Source: Hormiphora californensis (taxonomy: Eukaryota; Ctenophora; Tentaculata; Cydippida; Pleurobrachiidae). Taken from it: 64,000 bases of DNA. Where the stretch lies: the NCBI GenBank assembly GCA_020137815.1, contig CM035358.1:2125821-2189820 (forward strand). The letters are read 5' to 3'. This document shows positions 21,801 through 60,010 of the stretch, one piece after another; positions within the stretch are counted from its first letter, which is position 1; every line of letters starts with the position of its first letter. The position numbers and the translations under genes are program-made. The notes beneath the pieces are model-generated. The model was given only the letters and a program-made list of their open reading frames with translations, did no database searches and was not told the origin of the DNA.

Positions 21801-24800
21801 CGTTTACCATTTAAGTATGATGTAACTCTTAGTTAACAATTTCAGATATTTCAATAGCGAGTGTGCCTTTTCAACAGGAGCAAGATAGCAGGGCTCAGTT
21901 CCCCAATGACCGAGTTTTTCACGTCTTCAAACGGATCAGGTAGGTTCTGTACCATTAAAAATGTTACCATGGTAACCGTGTACTACTGTTTGGTTTGATC
22001 CAGGGGTCGCACGAAACAGTCTGAACAAGGCACGATACTAAGTAAAACTCACCCTTTCTCTCCCAGGGACACTTTTTACGGCCTGCTGCGGGACTGGGAT
22101 GCGGGCTCTCAACAAGGATCCTTCAACACAGAACAACTCTTGGGTGAACGGATGAAGAGTTTACTGAGCCAAAAGTTACAGTTGGCCATTTTTACCCATT
22201 TTAGCAAGCTCTTCATTAGTCTTCTTCTGAAGGTTAACAGCGGTAACCGTGGTAACCAGTGATAAGCTAAAGATGTTACCATGGTAACCTATTTTCTTTG
22301 TCATGGTGACGAACATGTAGTTATTCTTATTGTAGCTGTACTACGCTATTATTCACTTTCTTTCACACAGAGATACAAATCGGACCTGTGTCAAGATCTT
22401 GACGGATCTTCTGCTTCAGATGAGAAACTGCGCAAGTAAGTTTGAGCAATGTTATGGGGGGGGACATGTTAATTGTTAATAAATCACCTCTTTTTTCCGA
22501 TTTTGTTAATTAACGTTAATTAACAAAATTAACAAAATTAACAAATTCTAAAATATTGGTGTTATCGGTTGATAATACGACTTTAACTGATTTAATTTTG
22601 TAGTTTAATAACTTATCTAACGTTTGTATACCCATGCAAGGCCTCATCCGATAACCAAAGTCCAAAATACAAGTTTTTTGGCTCCAAATCGATCAAAAAG
22701 TTAAAGAGTACGAATATTCCAATTTAGCGTGTAAAATATCATTTGAATGTAATTTTTTCATTGATAATCCATTCTTCAGACGAAAGAAAGTGATGTACAA
22801 CGTTTTTGTTTGAAAAATACGAAAAAATTCCCAAAATTGCTTTTTTTGGTCAAAAATTGAAAATTTGCTTCGCTACAAATCCTTGTGTTTTTTTAGAAAA
22901 AATTATTTTTGGGATATTTTTCGATTGAAGGTAAATTTATGAGTCTTATTAAGTTTTTAAGGTTGGAAAATGTGGATTAGTGTCATTTGACCTCAATTGC
23001 GGTTCAGGTTGGCTAGTTTTTGTTCGAATTTACAAAATGGAACAAATCGTTGTGGGAAGGCTGTAGTAGACGGCTTGGGGGTATGCAAATCATACAGAAG
23101 GAACATCTTTGTTCGCAGAACAACATGCAGCATGTGTAATACCAAAAAACACGTGCTAAAGGGACTTTAGATGGTATAAATGGCATTTGTTAATGTTTGT
23201 TAACTTTTGTTAATTATGTTAATAAATCACCTGTTTTTTCGATGTTAATATTAACAAAGTTAACAAAATTAACATGTCCCCCCCCCAATGTTATTTTCAC
23301 CAACTTGAATAAGTGTGCAGTTGTTTGCAACGAATTACCAATTGTACCGATTTACTAGGTTCCTTTCATAAATTTCCTTCTTTTTCTAAAATCTAAATCT
23401 CCAGGTTGCAGAACCGAATGATGTCAGAGAGAGGGAGGACTACATCTACGGTAGCAGAGTACTCGATCTGTGGGCCTGCTACCTTCCCAAAATCACAGGA
23501 TTTCTTCAAGACATTCCTTGTCGTCTCTCAAAAGTAAGTAAACATTCAGATCCTGATTTACCGGACCCCAATTCGCCTTCCCCCGAGTATCCCGGTAAAC
23601 CCTGGTCTCAGTCCCTCCCTAAATAACACCCCACCCTAAATAACACCCCACCCCAAATAACACCCCACCCCAAATAACACCCGTCCCCCTCCCATCAGTT
23701 ACTCGCTGAACCGGCACCTAACGGACCAGTTAGTATCGAGGATATTAAAGCTACAGAGCCAGACCAAGGTTTGGTTTAACGACTCAATTGATCTGGACCA
23801 GGTACAAAATTAGGGGGTGATTGAAGGGGTCGTTCGAGTAATAATCCCATAATTGGCATATTCCCAAACGTCCACATCTGAATAGGACCAATAATTCTCG
23901 ACCACCCTGTATAACTTTTTCTTCTCTCCACGCAGTCGGATCTACAGGAGGATTTCAACTGGAACGTCCTATCCCTGCAAGTGTTGGCTAAGTTTCTCGG
24001 GCTACTCTGGTACATGCCCTATTATACCACCCAGAGGGTCCCTGAGACAGTCATGGATGTCCTACAAACAACTCGATCTGGGGTTAGTGAAGAGAGAGAG
24101 ATGGAGAGAGAGATAGAGAGACAACAAATATCAAGTTTTGTAGAGTTTTTTCAAACCACTCTTTCTCTTCGGGAGAGCCTTAATTAATCACCCCCCCCCC
24201 ACCCCATTCAGGTTTTCCCACTAGATGTGGAGCAGTTCATTGTTACCTCAATAAGGGAGGGAACCCTGACCCTGACCCTACCTTGGATCTGCGAATTGTT
24301 AGTCATGATGGATCTTGTATCTATTACCATGACAACGCCTCGATCAGCCCTGGCACTTCTTAACACGGTCTACTGCAAGGTAATTCAACCATATTATTTT
24401 GATCTCTTGCCTTGCTCGACCCTGTCTCACCACGCCCCGGTTAACCGGTTTTAACAAATCAAATTATTCTCTGGTACTTGATTCTCTCGACCAGCTGTGC
24501 AGGTGCAACTGAATTCTCGTTAGTTCTAGAACTATTCTGAATCACACCCTTCATATTAAACATCAAACTTGAATTCTCGTTTTTAAAACGTCAAAATCTC
24601 TGATATTCAGTGATTAAATTAATGAAATGCGGCGGTGATAATGCCAAGTTTATTCCCTCAATCTTTTTTCTAGAGCCTGATATCGAAGATAGTATTTAGT
24701 CTCTAGACTATTCTCTAGTAGAAGAAGTTTAGAAATCCAGACAAAATTGACAATTCTTGACATGCTCTAATTAACTTCTTCCCCTTCAGCTTGGTACTCT

Positions 24801-26163
24801 ACCCCTCCGTCCCGCTAACCGGACTCTACTAACTTTTAAACTGGGTCACGTTATGGAGCTGGTACTGGTACCCCACGGCCTTTTCTCTCCCCTCCCCTCA
24901 TCTACCCTCCCTCCCTACGAACCCTCCCCGGTGGACTGTCTGAGAGGCATTGTAACCCCGGCCTTGGTGATGGAGTGTTGCCCATGGTTACCATCGTTAC
25001 GTCATGTTATGACGTCATCATCACGTGACTCAGTGGTGGCGGTTACCCCGACCAAGGCAGTCGTTACCATGGTAACACCATCCTCCTCGACACCGGTACA
25101 AACTAAAACAGAGCTCACTCTGAAAGAGAACTTCTTCCATCATCAACCGCACGTTGTCAGAAAAGTGTGCGAGTTTGTGTGTGAACGGTTACATGGCAAC
25201 GCTGTAACCGAAATGCAGGGCGCCATGGTAACCACGGTAACAGGAAAACTCCCCTCTCCCATCCGGGAATGGCTGTCAGTTCATCACACGAAGGGCTCTG
25301 AGAATCATAGCGCTGTTAGCTTTCACATTAGCAGTCTCTCATCACAGCTCATATCAGGGCCATCCCGGGTCGAATGGATGGAATGTGCGAAGGAGTCCTG
25401 CCAGAGGGATGTCAAGAGTCTGATGTTAGCTCTCCTACCACCCGCTACTGAACCATCAGTGGTCGCCATAGCAACCAAACTGACAGCCCTAAAGGCAATA
25501 ACAAAATGTGAGGTATGGCTGGGTTCCATGGGTCAGGGATTTGTGGAGAGGGAGGCCCAGAAACTGGCGGACTCTATTACCAAGACACTTGATAAACCTC
25601 AGGACGATTCTGATCTGCTATCATCTCTCTCCCTTCGACCACTTGATCGGATAAGAAAGGTGATTGAAACAGTCAAGACATTGCCAGATACTAAGGGTCG
25701 CTCAGCACTCCACCAGAGGCTGTACAACGAGGCAATCGCAGTGTTGTGCTCCATCATAAAAACAAACGTTGACAATTTGACACACGTGGAAAGGGTCTAT
25801 GAAGCGCTCGTCTTTCTCCGGAGTTGTAAGGGAGTGGACACTACGGCTTGTATCTCATTATTCCAAAATCAAAATCTAGACTGTGATTCAACTCGGAAAA
25901 GGTTCATAACCGTATGTCTGAGACTCATGTTTATCGGTGTCATTTCCCCTGCACGTGTGGAACATTGGTTGCTATGGTTACTAGAACAATCACGTGACAT
26001 AGCCATTGAATTGTCACGTGACATTATGGATAAATATACCAAGCTGAAGAAATCAGTTCGGTACAGTGATAAACAGTTTGTCTGTCCGGATGTGGCACAC
26101 TTGTTACCTGTTTACCGTTTATGTGACTTTGAGGTTTTAGCTAACAAAATTATGATGCAGTGA
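18827..26163 (+). CDS. CDAN1: Codanin-1 (CDAN1), ASF1-binding regulator
   Basis: Thirteen exons: 18827-18901, 19192-19385, 19475-19582, 19724-21155, 21256-21511, 21846-21939, 22067-22232, 22371-22435, 23405-23533, 23699-23801, 23936-24082, 24212-24379 and 24790-26163; 1436 aa, against about 1230 in human. Codanin-1 holds histone chaperone ASF1 in the cytoplasm and, with CDIN1, is linked to erythroid nuclear structure in mammals. Family signatures: an N-terminal MTDVVAAVLENNLTSSQI-like start, DYPPLKSS, a block with NDRVFHVFKRIRDTFYGLLRDW (paralleling human [22 protein letters not shown]), LAKFLGLLWYMPY, LTLPWICELL and FFHHQPHVVRKVCEFVCERL. The extra length is a disordered N-terminal region with Q/F-rich repeats (19905-20158) and several basic RVPL motifs. 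Intron 8 contains a hAT-like transposon. Confidence 0.93.
19057..19190 (+). repeat. Short tandem repeat forming the pyrimidine tract of CDAN1 intron 1
   Basis: Copies of CCCTAAACTAACCCCTCCCT and CTCCCCAGATCATATCTCC end at the acceptor 19189-19191. CCCCAGATCA also occurs three times earlier in the intron, giving decoy 3' splice sites. Confidence 0.7.
19905..20158 (+). repeat. 33-bp coding minisatellite in CDAN1 exon 4, eight copies
   Basis: The unit GGCCGGTACAGTTTCAGCAA followed by CAGAATTCTGGA encodes GPVQFQQQNSG. Eight copies of CCGGTACAGTTTCAG are seen, degenerate at both ends, all in the CDAN1 reading frame. Confidence 0.9.
22456..23286. mobile_element. Non-autonomous hAT-like transposon in CDAN1 intron 8
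   Basis: The ends are inverted (GGGGGGGGACATGTTAATT at the left, AACATGTCCCCCCCCC at the right) and TTAATAAATCACCT blocks lie inside both ends. An 8-bp direct repeat, AATGTTAT, flanks the element at 22448-22455 and 23287-23294. Eight-base target-site duplications are typical of hAT transposons. The interior is AT-rich without coding frames. Confidence 0.85.
23612..23690 (+). repeat. Short tandem repeat at the acceptor of CDAN1 intron 9
   Basis: About four copies of TAAATAACACCCCACCC end 8 bp before the acceptor at 23696-23698. Confidence 0.8.
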
Positions 26164-26222
26164 TAAGTCAGATTAATGTCTTTGTTTTTGTGTGTGTATA
26201 ATTATGAATATAATACGTGTTA

Positions 26223-26302
26223 CAGTCGGACCCCGATTCACCGGGATGCTCGAGGGAAAGGGTTTTGCTCCTCCCGAGTCCCGGTAAATCGGGGTCCGAC
26301 TG
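26223..26302. mobile_element. Pogo/Tigger-like MITE, CDAN1 3' flank
   Basis: CAGTCGGACCCCGATTCACC at the left and its near complement GGTAAATCGGGGTCCGACTG at the right, with TA on both sides (26221-26222 and 26303-26304). The CAGTCG-start termini and TA duplication resemble pogo/Tigger ends. 80 bp, non-coding, in the 341-bp gap between CDAN1 and the bromodomain gene. Confidence 0.75.
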
Positions 26303-26504
26303 TATATCTTTCTTGGTTCGTGTATTATAGTTCACGTTCAGTTTCTATGTTATATTGTATGTGTTTTAAGTGCTGTTATTACTATCTGGGTTGAAATATT
26401 TAAATTTAATTTGTCTGCTCCTCCGAGTATTAAAATTTCGTGGTATTTATAATTCCTCCCCTTTTGACAGATTGATCCAATTTCCCTTATCTCAAACTAT
26501 TAGA

Positions 26505-29500
26505 ATGTCAGAGATTGAACCGTTAACTTTAACGGTAAAGGAGGGTGCCCAATGGACCCGAAAGAGACCACACAAAAGGAAACGGTTGAGTAGTGAGGAT
26601 ACTGGTGCTGTTTCTTCTGATCAGGGGGGATACTTTCAGGTACATTACTTGAACCTTTACATTACTTGTACATCCGGACCTCCATTTACTGGAATCCCGA
26701 CTTACTCTATTTTACTCTGTATCCCGACTCACTCTATTTTATAAAATTCTTGATATAGCTTCCTCAAAATCAAGTCGATTTTGTTATCAGATAATAAGAC
26801 ATTGACAACTTGGCATTCATTGGGGAAATATATTGACAAATGATAATTTCTCAGAATACAATTTCTCCTAACTGACAAGTCAAAATTTGTCTCGTACAAG
26901 ATTCCTCAGAACTCTAATAATTGAGGATAATGTTTTAATTATGCACTGAACTGCTGTAGACATCACCCACTCACTTCACCCACACACAGCACCCACACAC
27001 ATGACCAAGCCTGTACGACAGGTTATTGATCACCGGCTGTATTACAGCACGAGAGAGCCGTCACTAGTATCGTGCAGTGATCCGAGGATCATGATAACAA
27101 TTAATATGACGTGATCAACTGCTATAGCCCAACTGTTCATTCTGAGAATTCTGATACAAAGATATTATTTGCCGTACTGATATATGAGGTAACTCCAACC
27201 CCCCAGTTTCATCTCCTTGTTTAACATGGGAGTTACCAAGGGAATCCACTGAGTTCGATTAATCTAGGCACATACCCACAGTACTATTCGAATTGGCGTA
27301 TCTTTATATCAGGAATCTCGGATAGCAACAATCCTTGTGTTTTATTGCTATCTGAACAGATTAGGCGTATAGACAGGGCTCTATACGCCTAATCTGTTCA
27401 GATAGCAATAAAACACAAGGATTGTTGCTATCCGAGATTCCTGATATAAAGATACGCCAATTCGAATAGTACTGTGGGTATGTGCCTAGATTAATCGAAC
27501 TCAGTGGATTCCCTTGGTAACTCCCATGTTAAACAAGGAGATGAAACTGGGGGGTTGGAGTTACCTCATATATCAGTACGGCAAATAATATCTTTGTATC
27601 AGAATTCTCAGAATGAACAGTTGGGCTATAGCAGTTGATCACGTCATATTAATTGTTACTCTAATAATTCTTCACAATAATATTTTCAGGATCCTACGAT
27701 CCCTGAGGAGCACATGATATTGGCGGCTGACGGTGGACTCTGTACTCCCGCCCTCAAAGCTCGGATGATGGAGCTCATACAGTGTATGATGAGGTAAGAA
27801 ACATAGTAATGGACAGTCCACTTACAGACTCAGCAAACTCCCATGGAAAAAGATAAGGGGACCCATGCCCCCCCCCCCTATGGAAAGAGAGACACCCTCA
27901 ATGGACTGTGTGTGAGGTTGGTTGGTATGTTGTCAGTCCGTAATATACCCAGTTATTGTGACATGTTCATTGTTTCAGGAAAGATGTCCACATGATATTT
28001 GCTGAGCCGGTTAGCGATAGGATAGCACCTGGTTACAGCAAGATCATCTCACAGGCCATGGATCTTAGCACAATGCAGGTATGTGTGGAAACCACCTCCC
28101 ATTATATATATATATATATCTGTGAATATGTTTCTTTTTGTAGAGAGAGATAAGTTTAGTCTCGCATATTCCCCCAAGCTGGCCACACCACTGCACTACT
28201 AAAATGATCTCGCATCACCCCCCCCCCCCAAGCTGGCCCCGCCACTACTAAAATAATCTCGCATCTTCCCCTCCCCAAGCTAGCCCTACCACTACTACTA
28301 AAATAATCTCATAACCTTCCCCCCCCCCCCCCAACCTGGCCCCACCACTGCAGCACATCTCTACTAAAATAATCTCACATCTTCCCCTTCCCCAATAATA
28401 ATCGCACATCATCCCCCAGGCTAAAGTACAACAGGGTGAATACACCTCACTTCGAGAGCTGAAAACAGATGCAGATCTAATGTGTAGAAACTGTATGGTG
28501 TACAATGCTGATGATACCATATTTTACAGGGTGAGTGATATATCCCCTCCCAGCTTGGTGATGAAATTACCCCTCTGTTATGCAATAAAAGGGGTGACTT
28601 CGTAACCAACCAGCTTTGTCTCATATAAGACCGTCCTCTACGTGAAGCCGCGTAGCTCGAGTACGAGGCTGCGCGATGTACAGTCAGTGTCTGACAATCC
28701 CAGCTCCTGTGAGTGGTAGTGTTATTATATTCTAACCCTCATTTACATTTGGGGCGTGGTAAACTTGGAGCGTGCAAAACTCACCTGTATGTGCAATTCA
28801 CGGGTAGATTTCCTAATTTCTCTATGACCCACCTCCAGGAGGGAGTAAAACTGCAGAACTTCATACAGACCTTATTTGGGGAAAAGAAAACCAAGCCTGG
28901 CATCTCTACCGAGGTAAGATATATCTTATATCCGGATTTACCCGCGAGTCGACTAATGTGACATGTAGTGGTGTCAAGGTTAAATCGAGAACCGCGACGT
29001 GGGAGGAGGATCCCCTCTCCTTATCTCCAATTCCTTGGTTCTGAGACGTCTCTCCTTATCTCCCTAAATTTTCTGCCCCCGTCGCTTATCTCCCAGCGTA
29101 AAGATATTAATTAAAGTACTTGTCACTTTGTCCTCCCCCCATCACCGTCTGATCTCCCCAGCTCTCAGTTCTCACCAGTCACGGTTCAAATCGCTATTCC
29201 CCTCTCACTAGAATTAGAATGAAACAGAAAGGGCCAAAATTGAAAATACCAGTACAGTGGCTGATAATGTCAGCTTTGACTTACTTTTTTTAAATATCAT
29301 GGTAGCTGAACAATATCTGATATATATACAGGTACAGGAGGGAATACGAAAGAAGCACGCGATACAGGAGGTGTGGGATGCGGAGGAGGTGTCTCGGTCT
29401 GTGAAAATGGCCGCCCAGGAAGCTCGGGAGAAACTTGAACGGTAGGTGAATTGGGGGGGGGGGTTGAGTATTAGGGGGGGGGGGTTGATTACGAAATAAC

Positions 29501-31339
29501 CTTCGCGACCTTCGTTACCAAAGTATGGGGGGATGGTAAGACTCATTTTATGCAATATGAAGTAGATCGAAAGGAAATCACGTGAGGGAAAGATTGAAAG
29601 GTAGAGAAGACCCCGTCCCCAAAATAGTAATTTGCTGCTCTGTGATTTCTAGACTTTCTCCCTGTGTGGTCATGTGTCATGTCTTCTTCTTCTTCTTTGA
29701 GGCCGTCTCCACCATGGTTGAGATTGAGGGATGGGACCATAGAGATTCCTTTCCCCGGCCTGGTGTCCTGTCTATTATACTCTAGCTACAACTCACGTAG
29801 TGAGCAGCTTGCCTTTCTCCACCCTGTCTCACCCTCTAAACAATCAAACTGACCATATTCTCTCATTGGTGGCGAAATTACCCCTTGTAGAAACTAAGAT
29901 ATCCGAGATATCGCGATAGTAAGGAACGTTTTAGCGTGCCCGCAAGGTAGGGGTAATTTCGTTACCAAATCTCTGATCCCTCAGGTATGCCCCAAATTAA
30001 CACCCCTCCCCCCTCAGATATGCCCCAAATTAACACCCCTCCCCCCTCACACATACCCAGACTAACACACCCCTCTCCCCTCAGGTATGCCCCGGATACC
30101 CGTGTGGGATACCTCTCTAAAAACAAGGACGACGACACTGTCCTACTCAATATCATCAATGCACCTCCTGGAGAGCCCACAGAAAAAGTAGTGGACCTGT
30201 CGACTCTCGATCCCCACCCTGATACCGCCACATCGCTTCTCAGCAGTTTCAGGGAGAAGAAACGGCAACCTAACCGTTCTGTCCAGTACCTCTATTACGG
30301 GCCATTTGGGTCATTCATGCCTTCCTTCGATAGCATGTACTCAAATCTTGATCGAGGAGAGCAGGAGTTACTTCACAGTTGCTATGGAGATGAGTTGGGA
30401 CTCAGTTACTGTCGGAGTGTTCAGGAGTTTGCTCGAGGGGCAGCTGACTCACTCCGACAACCTGTTGACAACATCATTAACAGTCTGACGAGTGGAGGAC
30501 ACGCCAAGGCGAACAGAATCCTAGCCCAGAAATACGCCAAGATTATCCGAGAGAAGCGAGGCTTCCGAGCACGGAGGCAGCTGGCTACATCCTCGGGTAT
30601 CACGAGTGCACCCGCTACCACTCCAGAAGAATCCTCCCTGCTGGCATTATTAGAATGTGAGGATATTCCAGATATAATTAACGATCCAACCCTCCAGGAT
30701 AGGTTAGATAAAGCCTGTGAGGGTGATGAGGATCTTGAGAAGAAGCTGGAGGAGAACAGCAAACTGATTGGAGAGCTGGGGAGAAAACAGGAGGAGAGGC
30801 TAACAAAGGGTGAGGAGCTGAAGGAGGGGGAGTTAGAGGTGGCCGCTAAAGTCAGAGAGAATCTTACTGAGATGATAGTTACACATGGTACACCGGGAGA
30901 TGTTGTTAGTGTGGGCGCGGTGAGGGGCGCCATGGGGTCTAAATTAGTTGAGGATGTTCAGAAAGAGTTGGAGAAACAAGGGGAAGCCCAGAAAGAGTTG
31001 GAGAAAGAGGGTCAAGTTCAGAAACAAGGGGAAGTGGAGAAACAGGCGGAGAAAGAGGGTCAAGTTCAGAAAGAGGCGGACGTTCAGAAACAGGCGGAGA
31101 AAGAGGCGGTAATGGAGAAAGAGGCGGAGACATCACCAATTGTACAACAAAATGAACCCAGTGATGTACAACCTGTTGTCCCAAGTGTACCCCAGGAAGA
31201 TATCCAGCAGCCACTACCCCAGGTTGTCCATCCACAACCTTCAGAACCAGATGCTTTACAAGAACCACAAGTTGAAGTACCAAGACCAGAAATACCAGAA
31301 TCACCAGCACCACAGCAGCCAGACCTGGAAGACCAGTGA
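26505..31339 (+). CDS. BRD7/BRD9-type bromodomain protein, SWI/SNF (ncBAF/PBAF) subunit
   Basis: Seven exons: 26505-26639, 27690-27793, 27979-28078, 28420-28530, 28839-28913, 29332-29441 and 30085-31339; 629 aa. The bromodomain spans roughly residues 66-165, with the conserved IAPGYSKII segment, M-D-L-S-T-M and the acetyl-lysine-binding Asn142 in YNADD. The family-specific region follows: REKLERYAPDTRVGYL, YYGPFGSF, a SLTSGGHAK-like motif, and TPGDVVSVGAVRGAMG, which matches BRD7/BRD9 TPGDIVSTYGVRKAMG. It would read acetylated histones as part of a SWI/SNF remodeller. The N-terminus is Lys/Arg-rich. The C-terminus (from about 500) is low-complexity QKE/EKQ repeats and then Pro/Gln-rich, unlike the vertebrate proteins. 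I cannot separate BRD7 from BRD9; it may predate their split. Confidence 0.9.
26934..27095. mobile_element. Flank of a repeat family also present near 59680
   Basis: The stretch from TTAATTATGCACTGAACTGC through the CACACACA part to ATCATGATAAC is repeated at about 59685-59845 with few differences. It is joined directly to the palindrome at 27096, so both belong to one composite element. Confidence 0.7.
27096..27657. mobile_element. Large palindrome (foldback element) in BRD7/9 intron 1
   Basis: A nearly perfect 562-bp palindrome: AACAATTAATATGACGTGAT at the left reads back as ATCACGTCATATTAATTGTT at the right, with the centre near 27383 (AGGCGTATAGACAGGGCTCTATACGCCT). Half of it is repeated at 59359-59643. 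No coding capacity. Confidence 0.9.
28190..28419 (+). repeat. About 55-bp degenerate repeat ending at the acceptor of BRD7/9 intron 3
   Basis: Repeated CTAAAATAATCTCGCATC, poly-C and CCAAGCTGGCCCCACCACT blocks lead directly into the acceptor at 28417-28419, giving several alternative pyrimidine tracts. Confidence 0.75.
28558..28612. mobile_element. Short MITE with GAAATTACCCC ends (family member 1)
   Basis: TGATGAAATTACCCCTC faces GGGGTGACTTCGTAACCA. The same pair occurs at 29868-29968, 52830-52905 and 55618-55738, so this is a small repeated inverted-repeat family. Confidence 0.6.
29868..29968. mobile_element. Short MITE with GAAATTACCCC ends (family member 2)
   Basis: GGTGGCGAAATTACCCCTTG at the left faces AGGGGTAATTTCGTTACCAA at the right; about 100 bp in BRD7/9 intron 6. 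Confidence 0.7.
29982..30084 (+). repeat. Duplicated 3' splice-site region of BRD7/9 intron 6
   Basis: CTCAGGTATGCCCC occurs at 29981 and again at the true junction (30081-30094), with a variant CTCAGATATGCCCC at 30016. The repeats are about 33 bp long and contain AAATTAACACCCCTCCCCCC. In the reading frame set by the exon before, either upstream acceptor reaches TAA within five codons, so only the last acceptor (30082-30084) is productive. Confidence 0.85.
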
Positions 31340-31550
31340 TCCGGGGAGTAAACGACTGCAAAGTTATCGTCGCTGTTGCATGTGAGAGAGAGAGAGATCC
31401 CATCTGAGCTTCTGTATCGGGGTGATCATGTGAAGATATATGTTCAATAAGAAAGCCTGGACACTGGACACACTAGTACAGTAGATTATGAACAATATGA
31501 ATTATGATCTGCATGGGGTAACTTGTTGAAGAAACTTCCTTTCTAGGGCG

Positions 31551-31580
31551 CTTAAGTGCCGAACAGACAGACTGCGTAGC

Positions 31581-31590
<10 letters not shown>
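31551..31590. repeat. 40-bp sequence shared in inverse orientation with 58535-58570
   Basis: GCGCTTAAGTGCCGAACAGA and the following CAGACTGCGTAGCATGGCA recur as a reverse complement at about 58530-58572 with one base difference. It includes the ATG of the putative exon at 31581. Probably part of an unrecognised dispersed repeat. Confidence 0.65.
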
Positions 31591-32229
<639 letters not shown>

Positions 32230-32407
32230 GTAAAATATGCGGATCTGACATGTGTTTACCATTGTCGAAATTGTATTTTGAAATATTTTTCGTTTGATGG
32301 AATTACATTATGATTATCTTACTTTTGATATTATGGCAACCTTGATATTATGGCAACCATAATTTCCTATTTAATAATATCCACCCCCACTAGAGAGAGT
32401 TTGAGTG

Positions 32408-58269
<25,862 letters not shown>

Positions 58270-59344
58270 TATTGACAAAATCAGGGAACTCTTAGGGGGG
58301 ATTGTGATCCGATCCGAGGACTCCCAATGCCACCAAAATCAGGGCAGGGAACCGGTTGTATGAATGTTGTATAAATGTGGTGAAATGGGAAACTGTAATA
58401 GTACATAATATAGTGTGACTGATTGTGTATGCACTACCTACCTAACCTTTTAGTCGACCTTAGAGACGCGTCTATTGTCTATTGTCTATTGTCTATTGTC
58501 TATTGCCTATTTCCCTGCCCCGCCTCTCTTTGCCATGCTACGCAGTCTGTCTGTTCGGCACTTTAAGCGCCTCGGGCTCACGTAAGCTCACACCGGGCCT
58601 TCGGCCCGGTGTTAGAGCTGGCCAAACCCCGATTTGATTCTCGTAAGTGCGCTCAGATGAGGTCGTGGCACCAGACAATGTCTTTGAGGGTTTTTAGTTA
58701 GCAACTAAGTTACATAACCAACTACATTTTCGATTTGATCAGAGCGGTTGACATTAACTTGAACCCCGTTCTGCCCGGGGACCCTACGCACGGGGAAAAT
58801 CTCTTGGCCACTTGGCACCGCTGATGAATACCGGTGAATGGTACCAACAACATTCAAATGGAACTCTTTGACTTGATGCCAAGCGGTAAAATATCCTGAC
58901 TAGGTATCACCTGACCTATGAGAGGTGTTAAATTAAGACATACAGGAGACCAACTGGTTCCATTAACAGTTATAATGGAACTGGTTGGTCTCAGCTGTGT
59001 ATGATAATAATATATTGATCCCAAACCTTTCATCAACAATACCCACTTTCCAAGACTGATCTTAGCACAGCCATTAAATGAAACTTTCATTCAATGGCTT
59101 TCACTTTAGCACTGCTAAAGTGAAAGTGAGTATTGTTAAGGACACAGGTAGAGTGCTTTGATGTTCAATGAGAATTTATAGCTACTTTTAGCTAAAAGCT
59201 TGAGGCCAGAGACAGAAACTAGAAAGACATAGTTTACCAGTTACTGCAATACTATTACAGTTCATATGGGTACTTTCTCATTAAGCATCTGTTGATTAGG
59301 TGCTACCTTCACTCCCCTCATTCGTGGTTTTCAGAAAGGAATTA

Positions 59345-60010
59345 ATTGTAGCTATTATAACAATTAATATGACGTGATCAACTGCTATAGCCCAACTGTT
59401 CATTCTGAGAATTCTGATACAAAGATATTATTGGCCGTACTGATATATGAGGTAACTCCAACCCCCCAGTTTCATCTCCTTGTTTAACATGGGAGTTACC
59501 AAGGGAATCCACTGGGTTCGATTAATCTAGGCACATACCCACAGTACTATTCGAATTGGCGTATCTTTATATCAGGAATCTCGGATAGCAACAATCCTTG
59601 TGTTTTATTGCTATCTGAACAGATTAGGCGTATAGACAGGGCTCTTATTATCAGCAGTGCTCACGTATCAGGATAATGGTATTAATTATGCACTGAACTG
59701 CTGTAGACATCACCCACTCACTTCATACACACACAACACCCACACACATGACCAAGCCTGTACGACAGGTTATTGATCACCGGCTGTATTACAGCACGAG
59801 AGAGCCGTCACTAGTATCGTGCAGTGATCCGAAGATCATGATAACAATTAATAAGACGTGATCAACTGCTATAGCCCAACTGTTCATTCTGAGAATTCTG
59901 ATACAAAGATATTATTTGCCGTACTGATATATGTGTGTGGGTGTTGTGTGTGTATGAAGTGAGTGGGTGATGTCTACAGCAGTTCAGTGCATAATTAATA
60001 CCATTATCCT
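59345..60010. mobile_element. Rearranged copy of the 26934-27657 foldback element
   Basis: 59359-59643 matches one arm of the palindrome at 27096, 59685-59845 matches its flank at 26934, and 59846-59930 repeats the start of the arm. The inverse ATGAAGTGAGTGGGTGATGT then CTACAGCAG near 59955 makes a second, outer inverted repeat. TGTAGCTATTATAA occurs at both ends. Confidence 0.8.

Noticed and set aside
29987-30084. Upstream extension of BRD7/9 exon 7 in a frame starting with MPQINTPPP
   Set aside because: It reads the duplicated acceptor region in a frame not supported by the phase of exon 6; the spliced product starts at 30085.
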